From Candidatus Pelagibacter sp. (GTDB lineage Bacteria; Pseudomonadota; Alphaproteobacteria; Pelagibacterales; Pelagibacteraceae), in NCBI GenBank assembly GCA_029941985.1, contig JAPYTV010000007.1, forward strand, positions 1 to 26,134: a stretch of DNA of 26,134 nucleotides, written 5' to 3'. This document shows positions 1 through 8,423 of this stretch, in pieces. A program made the position numbers and the translations under genes. The number at the start of each line of letters is the position of its first letter. Position 1 is the stretch's first letter. Below the pieces are notes generated by a model. That model was not told the origin of the DNA and ran no database searches. It was given only the letters and a program-made list of their open reading frames with translations.

Positions 1-1
1 T

Positions 2-322
2 AATTTTATTGGCTTAGAGGCACTTAATAAATGGAGAGAAAAAGGTTTTGATAACCAATTAGTTACTATGGAAATTCACAATGTAGAAGATGCTGATGTT
101 CTAGGAAATAATCCAATTTATGACAATGGAAAAGTTGTAGGAAGAGCTACAGGTGGAGATTTTGGTTTTAGACTAGGGAAATCAATAGCGCTAGGAATGG
201 TAAAACCAAATGTTGCGACAACTGGTCAAAAATTGAAAATTGATATTTTAGGAAAAATGTATGATGCTACAATATTAGATGAGAGTCCTTACGATCCTGA
301 AAACAATTTATTGAGAGCATAA
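2..322 (+). CDS. C-terminal end of dimethylglycine/sarcosine dehydrogenase-like protein (partial)
   Basis: This is the 3' end of a gene whose reading frame is open from base 2, so the true start lies outside the window. The visible 106 residues begin NFIGLEALNKWREKG and contain GKVVGRATGGDFGFRLGKSIALG followed by a YDPENNLLRA ending. This matches the aminomethyltransferase-like (GcvT C-terminal) barrel that closes FAD-dependent dimethylglycine and sarcosine dehydrogenases, which oxidise N-methyl groups and hand the one-carbon unit to tetrahydrofolate. The stop overlaps the etfB start (TAATG), so it is co-translated with the electron-transfer flavoprotein that such enzymes use as acceptor. This neighbour is the main reason to prefer DMGDH/SarDH over plain GcvT. 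A related multi-domain oxidase cannot be excluded without the N-terminal FAD domain. Confidence 0.75.
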   Translation, partial: NFIGLEALNKWREKGFDNQLVTMEIHNVEDADVLGNNPIYDNGKVVGRATGGDFGFRLGKSIALGMVKPNVATTGQKLKIDILGKMYDATILDESPYDPENNLLRA

Positions 323-1071
323 TGAAAATATTAGTCGCAGTTAAAAGAGTTATTGATTACAACGTTCAAATAAGAGTTAAAGAAGATGGATCAGGCATTG
401 TTACTGACAATGTTAAGATGTCAACAAATCCACCAGATGATAATGCAATCGAAGAAGCGGTAAGAATTAAAGAATCTGGTAAAGCAACAGAAGTTGTTGC
501 TGTAACAGTAGGTGATGAAAAAGCTCAAGAAACAGTTAGAAAAGCATTAGCTGTTGGAGCCGATAGAGGAATTCATATTAAAGCTGAAGGAATTATTGAA
601 CCATTAGCTGTAGCAAAAATTTTACAAAAAATTATTGATAAAGAAAAACCAGAATTAGTATTTACAGGAAAACAAGCAATTGATGATGATTGTAATCAAA
701 CAGGACAAATGCTAAGCGCATTGTTAAACTGGTCACAAGCAACATTTGCTTCAAAAATTGAAATTAAAGATAAAAAATTAGAAGTTATAAGAGAAATAGA
801 TGAAGGTTTAGAAACTATAGAAGTTAATCTTCCAGCAATAGTGACATGTGATCTAAGATTAAATGAGCCACGTTACGCATCTTTACCAAATATAATGAAA
901 GCAAAAAAGAAACCAATAGAACAAATGAATGCATCAGATCTAGGCATTGACACAACACCAAGAGTTCAACAAATTAAAGTAGAAGAACCACCAGCAAGAA
1001 AAGCTGGAATTAAAGTTTCTAGTGTTGCTGAATTAGTTCAAAAACTAAAAAACGAAGCAAAGGTTATATAA
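322..1071 (+). CDS. etfB: Electron transfer flavoprotein subunit beta
   Basis: At 249 residues this has the normal length for EtfB. It opens with MKILVAVKRVIDYNVQIRV and has the family signature VNLPAIVTCDLRLNEPRYASLPNIMKAKKKP around residues 168-198, with the AVGADRGIHI nucleotide-binding segment near residue 75. EtfB carries AMP and forms the soluble heterodimer with EtfA that moves electrons from flavoprotein dehydrogenases to ETF-ubiquinone oxidoreductase. It overlaps the upstream dehydrogenase by one base and the downstream etfA by one base (TAATG at both junctions), which implies translational coupling and equal stoichiometry. No separate promoter is visible. Identification is secure. 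Confidence 0.96.
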   Translation: MKILVAVKRVIDYNVQIRVKEDGSGIVTDNVKMSTNPPDDNAIEEAVRIKESGKATEVVAVTVGDEKAQETVRKALAVGADRGIHIKAEGIIEPLAVAKILQKIIDKEKPELVFTGKQAIDDDCNQTGQMLSALLNWSQATFASKIEIKDKKLEVIREIDEGLETIEVNLPAIVTCDLRLNEPRYASLPNIMKAKKKPIEQMNASDLGIDTTPRVQQIKVEEPPARKAGIKVSSVAELVQKLKNEAKVI

Positions 1072-2024
1072 TGTCAGTATTATTGATAGCAGAGCATAAC
1101 AATAAAGAAATAAGATCTTTTACACTTAATGCAATTACAGCAGCATCTCAAATTGATAGTGATGTTCATGTTTTATTGATTGGAAACAATTGTTCAGATG
1201 TTGCAAAATTATTATCAGAAATATCATTAGTTAAAAAAGTACTACAAGTAGAAGCTGCGCATTATGAAAATTATCTTGCAGAAAATTTTGCACCATTAAT
1301 TGTAAAAGTTTCTGAAAATTATTCACATATAATTAGTTCAGCTAATACATTTGGTAAAAATTTAATGCCAAGAGTTGCAGCTCTTTTAGACATATCACAA
1401 GTAAGTGATGTTATTAAAGTAGTTTCTTCAGATACATTTCTTAGACCAATTTATGCTGGTAATGCGTTTGCAACAGTTAAAAGTACAGATTCAAAAAAAT
1501 GTGTAACAATTAGACCTACTTCATTTGAGCCTTGTGAAGTTTTAGGAGGATCTGCATCTATAGAAAAAATAGAAGCTATTGGAGAATTTACATCTTCTAA
1601 ATTTATTAAAAGAGAAGAAGTTAAATCAGATAGACCTGAGCTTGGAACTGCAAGAGTTGTAATTTCAGGTGGTAGAGGGATGCAAAGTGGAGATAATTTT
1701 AAATTAATTACTGATATAGCTGATAAATTAAACGCAGCAATAGGTGCATCTAGAGCAGCTGTTGATGCTGGATACATAAGTAATGAATATCAAGTTGGTC
1801 AAACAGGAAAAGTCGTAGTTCCTGATTTATACATTGCTGTAGGGATTTCTGGTGCAATTCAACATTTAGCTGGAATGAAAGAAAGTAAAATAATTGTTGC
1901 AATAAATAAAGATGGTGAAGCACCAATTTTTAGTGTTGCTGATTATGGATTAGAAGCAGATTTATTTGAAGCTCTTCCACAATTCCTAGAAGAATTGAAT
2001 AAATTAAATACTATACAAAAATAA
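1071..2024 (+). CDS. etfA: Electron transfer flavoprotein subunit alpha
   Basis: This 317-residue protein has the usual EtfA length. The C-terminal FAD domain is clear: VVISGGRGMQSGDNF near residue 196, GASRAAVDAGYI, then QVGQTGKVVVPDLYIAVGISGAIQHLAGM, and the closing ADYGLEADLFEALPQF. These segments bind the redox-active FAD. The N-terminal half is the pseudo-symmetric domain that pairs with EtfB. The start overlaps the etfB stop by one base and the gene is followed after 23 bases by ETF-QO, so the four genes form one electron-transfer operon. The start MSVLLIAEHNN is the expected N-terminus. Confidence 0.96.
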   Translation: MSVLLIAEHNNKEIRSFTLNAITAASQIDSDVHVLLIGNNCSDVAKLLSEISLVKKVLQVEAAHYENYLAENFAPLIVKVSENYSHIISSANTFGKNLMPRVAALLDISQVSDVIKVVSSDTFLRPIYAGNAFATVKSTDSKKCVTIRPTSFEPCEVLGGSASIEKIEAIGEFTSSKFIKREEVKSDRPELGTARVVISGGRGMQSGDNFKLITDIADKLNAAIGASRAAVDAGYISNEYQVGQTGKVVVPDLYIAVGISGAIQHLAGMKESKIIVAINKDGEAPIFSVADYGLEADLFEALPQFLEELNKLNTIQK

Positions 2025-2047
2025 TCAATACTGTAAAAATTTAACGT

Positions 2048-3667
2048 ATGCCTAGAGAAGCAATGGATTATGACGTGGTAATTGTTGGTGGAGGTCCTTC
2101 AGGACTATCTACAGCAATTAAACTTAAACAATTAAACTCAGAATTAAATGTTTGTTTATTAGAAAAAGCTTCAGAGATTGGTGCACACATCTTAAGCGGT
2201 AATGTTTTTGAAACTAGAGCATTAGATGAGCTATTTCCTAATTGGAAAGAATTAAATGCACCTGTTAAAACTAAAGTTTCAAAAGAAAAATTTTTATTTT
2301 TAAGTGAAACTAAATCATTAAGTTGGCCAACATGGTTATTACCTTCTGTTCAACAAAATCATAAAAATTATATTATTAGTCTTGCAAATTTATGTAGATG
2401 GTTAGCTGAACAGGCAGAAGCATTAGGTGTCGAAATATTTCCTGGATTTTCTGCAAGTGAAATTTTGTATAATGATGATGGTTCAGTAAAAGGTATAGCG
2501 ACTCAAGATATGGGTTTAGATAAAGAGGGAAAAAAAAAAGATAGCTTTGAATCTGGAATAGAGTTAATTGGAAAAGTTACAGTTTTCGCAGAAGGCTGTA
2601 GAGGACATTTAGGAAAAGAGCTTATAAAAAAATTTAAATTAGATGAAGGCAAAAATCCTCAACAATATGGAATTGGCTTTAAAGAAATTTGGGAAGTTGA
2701 TGAAAAAAAACATGAAGAAGGAATGGTTATGCATACTGCAGGTTGGCCTTTGGATAAAAATACTTATGGTGGAAGCTTCGTGTACCATGCTGAAAATAAG
2801 CAAATTTTTTTAGGTTATGTAATTGGATTAGATTATAAAAATCCTTATTTATCTCCATTTGATGAATTTCAAAGATTTAAAACTCATCCAGCAATTAAAA
2901 AGGTAATTGAAGGGGGTAAAAGAATTTCTTATGGTGCTAGAGCTTTAATAGAAGGGGGCTTACAAAGTTTACCAAAAATGTTTATGCCTGGAGCCTTACT
3001 TGTTGGTTGTGATGCTGGAACTTTAAATATGCCAAAAATTAAAGGGTCACACACAGCAATGAAAAGTGGAATGATTGCAGCAGAAACTATTTTTGAAAAA
3101 TTAAAAGATAATAAAGATTTATCAATTTACGAAGATAAATTTAAAAAGAGTTGGGTTTACAAAGAATTACATGCAGCCAGAAATGTTAAACCTAGTTTTA
3201 GTTGGGGTTTAATTTTTGGAATAATATTTACAGGAATAGACCAAATATTATTTAGAGGAAGGTTACCTTTTACACTTAAACATAAGTATGCTGATCACGA
3301 GACTTTAAAATTAGCAAGTGAAATGCCTAAGATTGATTATCCTAAACCAGATGGGGTTATTACATTTGATAAAACTAGCTCTGTTTACTTAACAGGCACA
3401 AATCATGTAGACAATCAACCTGTTCATTTAAAGCTTAAAGATCCTAACTTGCCAATTAATTACACTTTAAAAAAATTTGATGAACCTGCACAAAGGTACT
3501 GCCCTGCTGGTGTTTACGAGGTGCAGGTAGAAAATGATATAAATAAGTTTGTGATTAACTCTCAAAATTGTATTCATTGTAAGACTTGTGATATAAAAGA
3601 ACCATCACAAAATATAGTGTGGGTAACTCCCGAAGGTGGAGGAGGACCTAAATATGGTAACATGTAA
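2048..3667 (+). CDS. etfD: Electron transfer flavoprotein-ubiquinone oxidoreductase
   Basis: This 539-residue protein takes electrons from reduced ETF and reduces ubiquinone at the inner membrane. The N-terminus has the Rossmann FAD motif VVIVGGGPSGLS (about residues 10-21) and LLEKASEIGAHILSG. The C-terminus has the [4Fe-4S] cysteines: C485 in the CPAGVYE segment, then C508, C511 and C514 in QNCIHCKTCDIKEPSQNI. It ends in the family tail TPEGGGGPKYGNM. It lies directly behind etfA, so the dehydrogenase, carrier and quinone reductase are encoded together. The symbol is also given as fixC-like or ETFDH in other systems. An earlier start is not evident; MPREAMDYDVVIVGG fits. Confidence 0.96.
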   Translation: MPREAMDYDVVIVGGGPSGLSTAIKLKQLNSELNVCLLEKASEIGAHILSGNVFETRALDELFPNWKELNAPVKTKVSKEKFLFLSETKSLSWPTWLLPSVQQNHKNYIISLANLCRWLAEQAEALGVEIFPGFSASEILYNDDGSVKGIATQDMGLDKEGKKKDSFESGIELIGKVTVFAEGCRGHLGKELIKKFKLDEGKNPQQYGIGFKEIWEVDEKKHEEGMVMHTAGWPLDKNTYGGSFVYHAENKQIFLGYVIGLDYKNPYLSPFDEFQRFKTHPAIKKVIEGGKRISYGARALIEGGLQSLPKMFMPGALLVGCDAGTLNMPKIKGSHTAMKSGMIAAETIFEKLKDNKDLSIYEDKFKKSWVYKELHAARNVKPSFSWGLIFGIIFTGIDQILFRGRLPFTLKHKYADHETLKLASEMPKIDYPKPDGVITFDKTSSVYLTGTNHVDNQPVHLKLKDPNLPINYTLKKFDEPAQRYCPAGVYEVQVENDINKFVINSQNCIHCKTCDIKEPSQNIVWVTPEGGGGPKYGNM

Positions 3668-3679
3668 TTAAAAATATTT

Positions 3680-4528
3680 ATGGAAATTGTAACTAAAATA
3701 GCGCCAATAGCTTTAGCTCTTATAATGCTTGGACTTGGAATGAGTTTAAAAATTCAAGACTTTACAAGAGTAGTAAAAAATCCAAAAGATTTTTTAGTTG
3801 GTTTTATTTGTCAGATGGTTGTGCTTCCAATTATAGCATTCACTCTTATTAAATTATTAAACACTCCATTAGAGCTTGCTTTAGGAGTAATGATTATTGC
3901 AGCAGCACCAGGGGGTGTAACATCAAATGTTCTTACAAAATTTGCAGATGGAGATGTTGCTTTATCAATAACGCTTACAGCAATTATTAGCTTAATTAGT
4001 ATTATATCTGTTCCCTTTATTATTTTTATTTCAATTGATTTATTAGAAGTTGATTATGTTTCACAAGACATCTCTATGGTTGGAATTGCTTTAAAAATGT
4101 TTTTTGTTGTTACAGTTCCAGTAATGATTGGAATGTTAATTAAACATTACGCAACAAATTTTATTAATAATAAAGTTTTAATAATTCAAAGAATATCAAT
4201 TTTTTTATTTATATTAGTGTTCGTTGCTATCTATATTGAGGAATGGAATAATATTGTTAGCTTTATAAAAAAAGCGGGTTTAATTGCTTTAATATTAAAT
4301 ATAACAATGATGATTATAGGTTTTTATGTTGCTAAATTTTTTGCAACAGGCGTTGCACAACAAAGATGTATTTCATTAGAGTGTGGCTTGCAAAATGGCA
4401 CCCTAGCAGTATTTGTTTCAACTCAATTACTTGATGAAATAGTTTATATTGTACCTACGGCAGCGTACGCATTGGTGATGATGGTAACTTCTATATTTTT
4501 TGTATTTATTATTAAAAAAAACACTTAG
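3680..4528 (+). CDS. BASS-family (bile acid:sodium symporter type) membrane transporter
   Basis: This 282-residue protein is almost entirely hydrophobic, with about nine membrane segments. The segment MIIAAAPGGVTSNVLTKFADGDVALSITLTA near residues 72-102 is the conserved region of the BASS/SBF family, and LECGLQNGTLAVFV near residue 232 is the second crossing region, with the expected E and N residues. Family members import organic anions with sodium; known substrates include bile acids, pyruvate and pantoate. The substrate here cannot be read. It starts 12 bases after the ETF-QO stop on the same strand, so it may be read from the same transcript. A link to methylated-amine use is only inference. 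Confidence 0.85.
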   Translation: MEIVTKIAPIALALIMLGLGMSLKIQDFTRVVKNPKDFLVGFICQMVVLPIIAFTLIKLLNTPLELALGVMIIAAAPGGVTSNVLTKFADGDVALSITLTAIISLISIISVPFIIFISIDLLEVDYVSQDISMVGIALKMFFVVTVPVMIGMLIKHYATNFINNKVLIIQRISIFLFILVFVAIYIEEWNNIVSFIKKAGLIALILNITMMIIGFYVAKFFATGVAQQRCISLECGLQNGTLAVFVSTQLLDEIVYIVPTAAYALVMMVTSIFFVFIIKKNT

Positions 4529-4543
4529 AAACTTATTATTAAA

Positions 4544-5512
4544 TTATAATACTGCTAAATTAAAAATCTTAGTTGAAAAATTAGCTAAATTAGTAAGCAC
4601 AGTGCTTTGTAACGGAATAAGTCTATTTATAGAAGAATCTGTCAGTTTGTAATGCTTTTTATTGTCAATTTTTAAATATTTTTGTTCTAATAATATACGC
4701 AATTTTCTAACAACAGTTGCTCTTGGTATACCTGTAATATCAGAAAGTGACATTGCATTGATACCTTGAATTTTTTTACTTAAATAAATAGACTTTATAA
4801 ATTCTGTTCTATTCAATTTAAACACATTTTTATTTTCAGAGTGTATTTTAGTGTTTAAATGTTGATTAACAACACATGTACCATAAATATGAAAAATTTC
4901 TAAATCGTTAAAAACTTTTTTATAGCCTAGCAGATGTGAAATTTGCATTTCATAATAAAATTTCCAAATATATGAGTAGTTTTTCTTTATAATTTTTTCC
5001 AAATGTGTTGAGCTTAATTGATATTTTAAAATTTTATCCTCTACTAGTATGTTTGAAAATAAAGATAAAAAGCGTGATGTTCTTTTTAAAGACTTCATTG
5101 GCGCAACAGATGGATGTGTCGATCTATCAACTATAATATTTGCTTTATTTCTTTTAATAGTACCCATTTTTTCCAACTCAATAATCTTTCTTCTTGCAGA
5201 TTCTTTTGGGATATTATTATTTTTTGCTACTTCAATTACATTAAACTTTTTTATTTCAACACTATCTTGTGAATATAATTGATCATAACTTAACTTGACA
5301 GAATTTTTTGAGTAAAGGTCTAAGGTTTTTTTAATTAAGTAAATAATAATCAAAAATTTATCATGATCTTTATAAGATGCATAATTAGAATTTATCCAAT
5401 CCACTTGATGGTTGAGCCATATTGGACCAATAACAGAATAATTATCTTCTAATACTCTTAATATATCTTTGTAGTTAATTTGTTTGGTTGTTTCTGAAGT
5501 GGTTATTACCAT
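4544..5512 (-). CDS. Unrecognised regulator with two similar winged-helix units
   Basis: I do not recognise this 322-residue protein as a named family. Residues 91-129 read as a winged helix-turn-helix (NVIEVAKNNNIPKESARRKI, then IELEKMGTIKRN). Residues 252-291 read as a second one (NAMSLSDITGIPRATVVRKL, then RILLEQKYLKID). The two align with the shared pattern I-P-[KR]-x-[ST]-x-x-R-K-[IL] in the recognition helix, which suggests internal duplication. The segment between them (about 140-250) is mixed helical with several aromatic residues and could sense a ligand. It converges on the BASS gene with a 15-base gap and diverges from the small membrane protein at 5633. A DNA-binding transcription factor is likely; the target is unknown. 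Confidence 0.6.
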   Translation of the reverse strand: MVITTSETTKQINYKDILRVLEDNYSVIGPIWLNHQVDWINSNYASYKDHDKFLIIIYLIKKTLDLYSKNSVKLSYDQLYSQDSVEIKKFNVIEVAKNNNIPKESARRKIIELEKMGTIKRNKANIIVDRSTHPSVAPMKSLKRTSRFLSLFSNILVEDKILKYQLSSTHLEKIIKKNYSYIWKFYYEMQISHLLGYKKVFNDLEIFHIYGTCVVNQHLNTKIHSENKNVFKLNRTEFIKSIYLSKKIQGINAMSLSDITGIPRATVVRKLRILLEQKYLKIDNKKHYKLTDSSINRLIPLQSTVLTNLANFSTKIFNLAVL

Positions 5513-5632
5513 TATTTTTTAGAGTAATTTTTAATTTTAACCCAAAATGAACACTATTTAGATAAAAGTCAACCCATAATGGTTAATGCTGTTATTGCTA
5601 ACTTTTATATGTGATGATTAACTGAAATCTTG

Positions 5633-5842
5633 ATGAGTTCAGAACAAATTAAAATTGATACTTTAGAAATCCCAAAAGAGATCCCAAAAATAATTGATTC
5701 AAATATCTCTAGTAAAGTAGATATTAATCAACTTATCTCCAGAGCTAGAGAAAAAGAAAAAAAAGAAAATAAATTAAATTATATTTTTTTAAGTATAGCT
5801 GGTTCTATTATTTTAAGCGTAACGCTTATTCTTTCTTTTTAA
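5633..5842 (+). CDS. Small tail-anchored membrane protein, function unknown
   Basis: This 69-residue protein has a polar N-terminal part with repeated IPKEIPKII-type segments, a short charged helix (ISRAREKEKKENKLN, about residues 38-52), and one C-terminal hydrophobic helix (YIFLSIAGSIILSVTLILSF) that ends the protein. The layout fits a tail anchor with the soluble part in the cytoplasm. The ATG at 5633 is preferred; a TTG directly before it would add one residue. No Shine-Dalgarno is seen. It diverges from the double winged-helix regulator across a gap of about 120 bases, so it is a plausible regulatory target. I see no family match. Confidence 0.55.
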   Translation: MSSEQIKIDTLEIPKEIPKIIDSNISSKVDINQLISRAREKEKKENKLNYIFLSIAGSIILSVTLILSF

Positions 5843-5873
5843 ACATTATAATATGTTCTTTTATTATTTAATA

Positions 5874-6248
5874 TTAAGAGAGATCGATAGCAAATTTTTT
5901 TAAAGATTCTATCGAAAGGAGTTTTAAAGTTTTTTCGTGAGTTTTTTTTAAGTATATTGGGCAACCTTTTCCAGCCTTAACAGCTTTTGCATAAGAACTG
6001 GCGCAAACACACCAACCATCTCCATCTTTTAGTCCAGGAAAACCAAACTCTGGATGAGGAGTAATTAAATCGTTACCATCTTTTTTGCACCATTCTAAAA
6101 ACTCAGTCGTAACTTTTGCACATACTGTATGAACACCATAATCATTTACATCTGTATTACAGCACCCATCTCGATACCATCCAGTTAATGGACTATTTGA
6201 ACATTCTTCTAAGTTTTCACCTAGAACATTTTTTTGTTTATCTTCCAT
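5874..6248 (-). CDS. DUF2237 family protein
   Basis: This 124-residue cysteine-rich protein reads NVLGENLEECSNSPLTGWYRDGCCNT, then YGVHTVCAKVTTEFLEW, DLITPHPEFGFPGLKDGDGWCVCASSYAKA and GKGCPIYLKKTHEKTL. This is the DUF2237 pattern: a small domain found across bacteria with no settled function. Seven cysteines are spread through the protein, and several are in conserved blocks, which would allow metal binding or redox roles, though none is shown. Its start overlaps the hisI stop (TAATG), so it is translated with the histidine gene. Confidence 0.85.
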   Translation of the reverse strand: MEDKQKNVLGENLEECSNSPLTGWYRDGCCNTDVNDYGVHTVCAKVTTEFLEWCKKDGNDLITPHPEFGFPGLKDGDGWCVCASSYAKAVKAGKGCPIYLKKTHEKTLKLLSIESLKKFAIDLS

Positions 6249-6715
6249 TAAATTTTTGTAGGGTTGGGTTGATTTTTATATACCACCTCAGGATCAAAAT
6301 TTTTTTCTTTTTCTTCAAATTTCATTTTGATTTTTCTACCATTTTCAATTGGACCAAGAGGAACAGACCTATAAAAACAAGACCTGTAACCAACATGACA
6401 GCTAGCACCCTTGCCAATATCAACTGTTAACCACACAGAATCTTGATCATCATCAATTCTTATTTCTAAAACTTTTTGTATAAACCCACTGGTTTTACCT
6501 TTATGCCAAATTTGTTTTCTAGATCTACTAAAGTAATGTGCCTCTTTAGTTTCTATCGTTTTTTGGAGAGCCTCAACATTCATATAACCGTGCATCAGAA
6601 TATCTCTAGTTTTTGAGCACATCGTGATAACTGGAATTAATCCATTATTATCAAATTTAGGAGATAATAAATTCCCTTCTTCTATTTCAGCAATATTTTC
6701 TCTCTTTTTAAACAT
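6248..6715 (-). CDS. hisI: Phosphoribosyl-AMP cyclohydrolase
   Basis: This enzyme carries out the third step of histidine synthesis, opening the adenine ring of phosphoribosyl-AMP. The visible signatures are LIPVITMCSKTRDILMHGYMN, AHYFSRSRKQIWHKGKTSG, IRIDDDQDSVWLTVD and KGASCHVGYRSCFYRSVP. The first two form the substrate site. The Asp cluster binds Mg and the last two Cys bind Zn. The Cys usually written in a DCDxD motif is Asp here. The ATG at 6715 (MFKKRENIAEIE) is preferred over the upstream ATG at 6736, which would add seven residues that look non-coding. No HisE domain is fused. It heads a two-gene unit with DUF2237 and is divergent from folE. Confidence 0.93.
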   Translation of the reverse strand: MFKKRENIAEIEEGNLLSPKFDNNGLIPVITMCSKTRDILMHGYMNVEALQKTIETKEAHYFSRSRKQIWHKGKTSGFIQKVLEIRIDDDQDSVWLTVDIGKGASCHVGYRSCFYRSVPLGPIENGRKIKMKFEEKEKNFDPEVVYKNQPNPTKI

Positions 6716-6792
6716 AATAATGTAATTATGTAGCATATTAATAAATATAATAAATATTTTAAAAACAAGGATTTACTGTATAAACTGACTTC

Positions 6793-7401
6793 ATGAAATT
6801 AGTAAAAAACACAGATACTAAAACAGTAGAAGCTAATCAAGTTTCAGATAAAGAAGCTGAAGAAGCATTTAAAACAATACTAGCTTGGATAGGTGAAGAC
6901 CCGAGCAGAGAAGGTCTGTTAGAAACGCCAAAAAGAGTAGTTAAAGCTTTTAAAGAATATTTTAGCGGCTATACGCAAGACGCTGAACAAATTTTAGATA
7001 AAACATTTGGTGATGTAGAGGGTTATGATGACATGGTAGTTGAAAAAAATATTTCAGTTGCTAGTCACTGTGAACACCATATGGCACCAATAGTTGGAAC
7101 AGCTCATGTTGCATATATTCCAAATCAAAGAGTTGTGGGATTAAGTAAGTTAGCAAGAGTAGTTGAAGTTTTTTCAAAAAGATTACAAACACAAGAAAGA
7201 CTAACCATGCAAGTTGCTCAAGCACTAATGATTTCATTAGATGCAAAAGGGGTTGCGGTTACGATCGATGCTGCACATCAGTGTATGACTATGAGGGGTA
7301 TCAAAAAAGAAAATGCTACAACAGTTACAAATTATTTTTTAGGTAAATTTAAGGAAGACCTAAGTATTCAAAATAGATATTTAAGATTTATAAGCAAGTA
7401 A
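6793..7401 (+). CDS. folE: GTP cyclohydrolase I
   Basis: This 202-residue enzyme converts GTP to 7,8-dihydroneopterin triphosphate, the first step toward tetrahydrofolate. The Zn ligands are present: C93 and H96 in SHCEHHMAPI and C164 in AAHQCMTMRGIK, with the 71-residue spacing also seen in the E. coli enzyme. EDPSREGLLETPKRV (36-50) and VVGLSKLARVVEVFSKRLQTQERLT are family blocks. It is divergent from hisI across a short AT-rich gap, and the AcuI-like gene follows after 20 bases. Folate supply is consistent with the tetrahydrofolate-dependent demethylation suggested elsewhere in the window. No Shine-Dalgarno is visible; the gap holds TATA-rich sequence only. Confidence 0.96.
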   Translation: MKLVKNTDTKTVEANQVSDKEAEEAFKTILAWIGEDPSREGLLETPKRVVKAFKEYFSGYTQDAEQILDKTFGDVEGYDDMVVEKNISVASHCEHHMAPIVGTAHVAYIPNQRVVGLSKLARVVEVFSKRLQTQERLTMQVAQALMISLDAKGVAVTIDAAHQCMTMRGIKKENATTVTNYFLGKFKEDLSIQNRYLRFISK

Positions 7402-7421
7402 TCGTTCTGGGAGAAAATGCC

Positions 7422-8423
7422 ATGTCAGATAAGTTTAAAGCGTTATTAATAAATCAGGAAGGTGAAAATTTTACCCGAGAAGTTAAATTTATAGATAAAA
7501 GTTTTTTAAAACATGGCGATGTTCTTGTTAAAGTAGACTATTCAGATTTAAATTATAAAGATGCACTAATTCTAAACAATGGTGCAAAGCTAGTAAAAGA
7601 ATTTCCCCATATACCAGGTATTGATTTCTCAGGAACAGTTTTGGAAAGTGATAATTCTAAATTTAAAAAAGATGATGAGGTAATACTTACAGGATGGAGA
7701 GTAGGAGAAATTTATTTTGGAGGCTATTCTCAATTAGCAAGAGTAAGTGGAGATTACTTGATTAAAAAACCAAAAAATATTTCATCAAAACAGGCAATGA
7801 TTCTAGGTACTGCTGGATTAACAGCTTTATTTTGTTCCTTTGCAATCAAAGCAAGAGAAGAAATTTTATTAGGAGAAAAAGTAAAAGACGTTTTAGTCAC
7901 TGGAGCATCAGGTGGTGTTGGAAGTGTTGCGGTAATGATTTTAAGTAAACTAGGATATGATGTGACTGCAGTTACTGGCAAAGTTGAAAATGAAGGATAT
8001 TTAAAATCATTAGGAGCTAAAAACATAATCAATAAAACAGATTTAGATAAAGATCCAAGACCGTTAGACAGAGGCTTGTGGGACGGGGTTGTTGATACTG
8101 TTGGAGGAAAAATTCTTGCAAATGCACTAGCACAAACTAAAAACAATGGAATTGTTGCTGCATGTGGAAATGCTTCCGATTATAAATTAAATACAACAGT
8201 AATGCCTTTTATTATTAGAGGTGTTAAGCTTTGGGGAATTAACTCAGTTACAGCTTCAATAAAAAGAAGAGAGTTTGTTTGGAATGAAGTTAAAAACCTT
8301 ATTAATTTTGATAAATTAGAACAATCAATTAAAACAATAAGTCTAGAAGAGCTAATAGATATATATCCAAAAATGCTTAAGGGAGAAACTTCAGGTCGAT
8401 ATATCATTGATCTTAATAAGTAA
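7422..8423 (+). CDS. acuI: Zinc-free MDR reductase, AcuI/YhdH type (probable acryloyl-CoA reductase)
   Basis: This 333-residue medium-chain dehydrogenase/reductase is of the YhdH/YhfP subfamily. It has VDYSDLNYKDALIL, PHIPGIDFSGTV, LTGWRVGEIYFGGYSQLARV, the NADPH-binding GASGGVGSVAVMILSKLGYDVTAVTGK (about 160-186) and the late PFIIRGVKLWGINSV. Zinc ligands of alcohol dehydrogenases are absent, as in the family. Characterised AcuI proteins reduce acryloyl-CoA to propionyl-CoA with NADPH and detoxify acrylate formed from DMSP; SAR11 cells use DMSP, so this role is plausible but inferred. A GGGAG sits about 8 bases before the ATG. The LysR gene begins at the base after the stop, which suggests a shared transcript. 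Confidence 0.82.
   Translation: MSDKFKALLINQEGENFTREVKFIDKSFLKHGDVLVKVDYSDLNYKDALILNNGAKLVKEFPHIPGIDFSGTVLESDNSKFKKDDEVILTGWRVGEIYFGGYSQLARVSGDYLIKKPKNISSKQAMILGTAGLTALFCSFAIKAREEILLGEKVKDVLVTGASGGVGSVAVMILSKLGYDVTAVTGKVENEGYLKSLGAKNIINKTDLDKDPRPLDRGLWDGVVDTVGGKILANALAQTKNNGIVAACGNASDYKLNTTVMPFIIRGVKLWGINSVTASIKRREFVWNEVKNLINFDKLEQSIKTISLEELIDIYPKMLKGETSGRYIIDLNK

Noticed and set aside
1451..1777. 108-residue open frame on the minus strand inside etfA
   Set aside because: It lies wholly within a conserved gene, has a low-complexity composition and no ribosome site; it is a shadow of the codon pattern.
6116..6430. 104-residue plus-strand frame across DUF2237 and hisI
   Set aside because: It overlaps two conserved genes on the other strand and has a Phe/His-rich, implausible composition.
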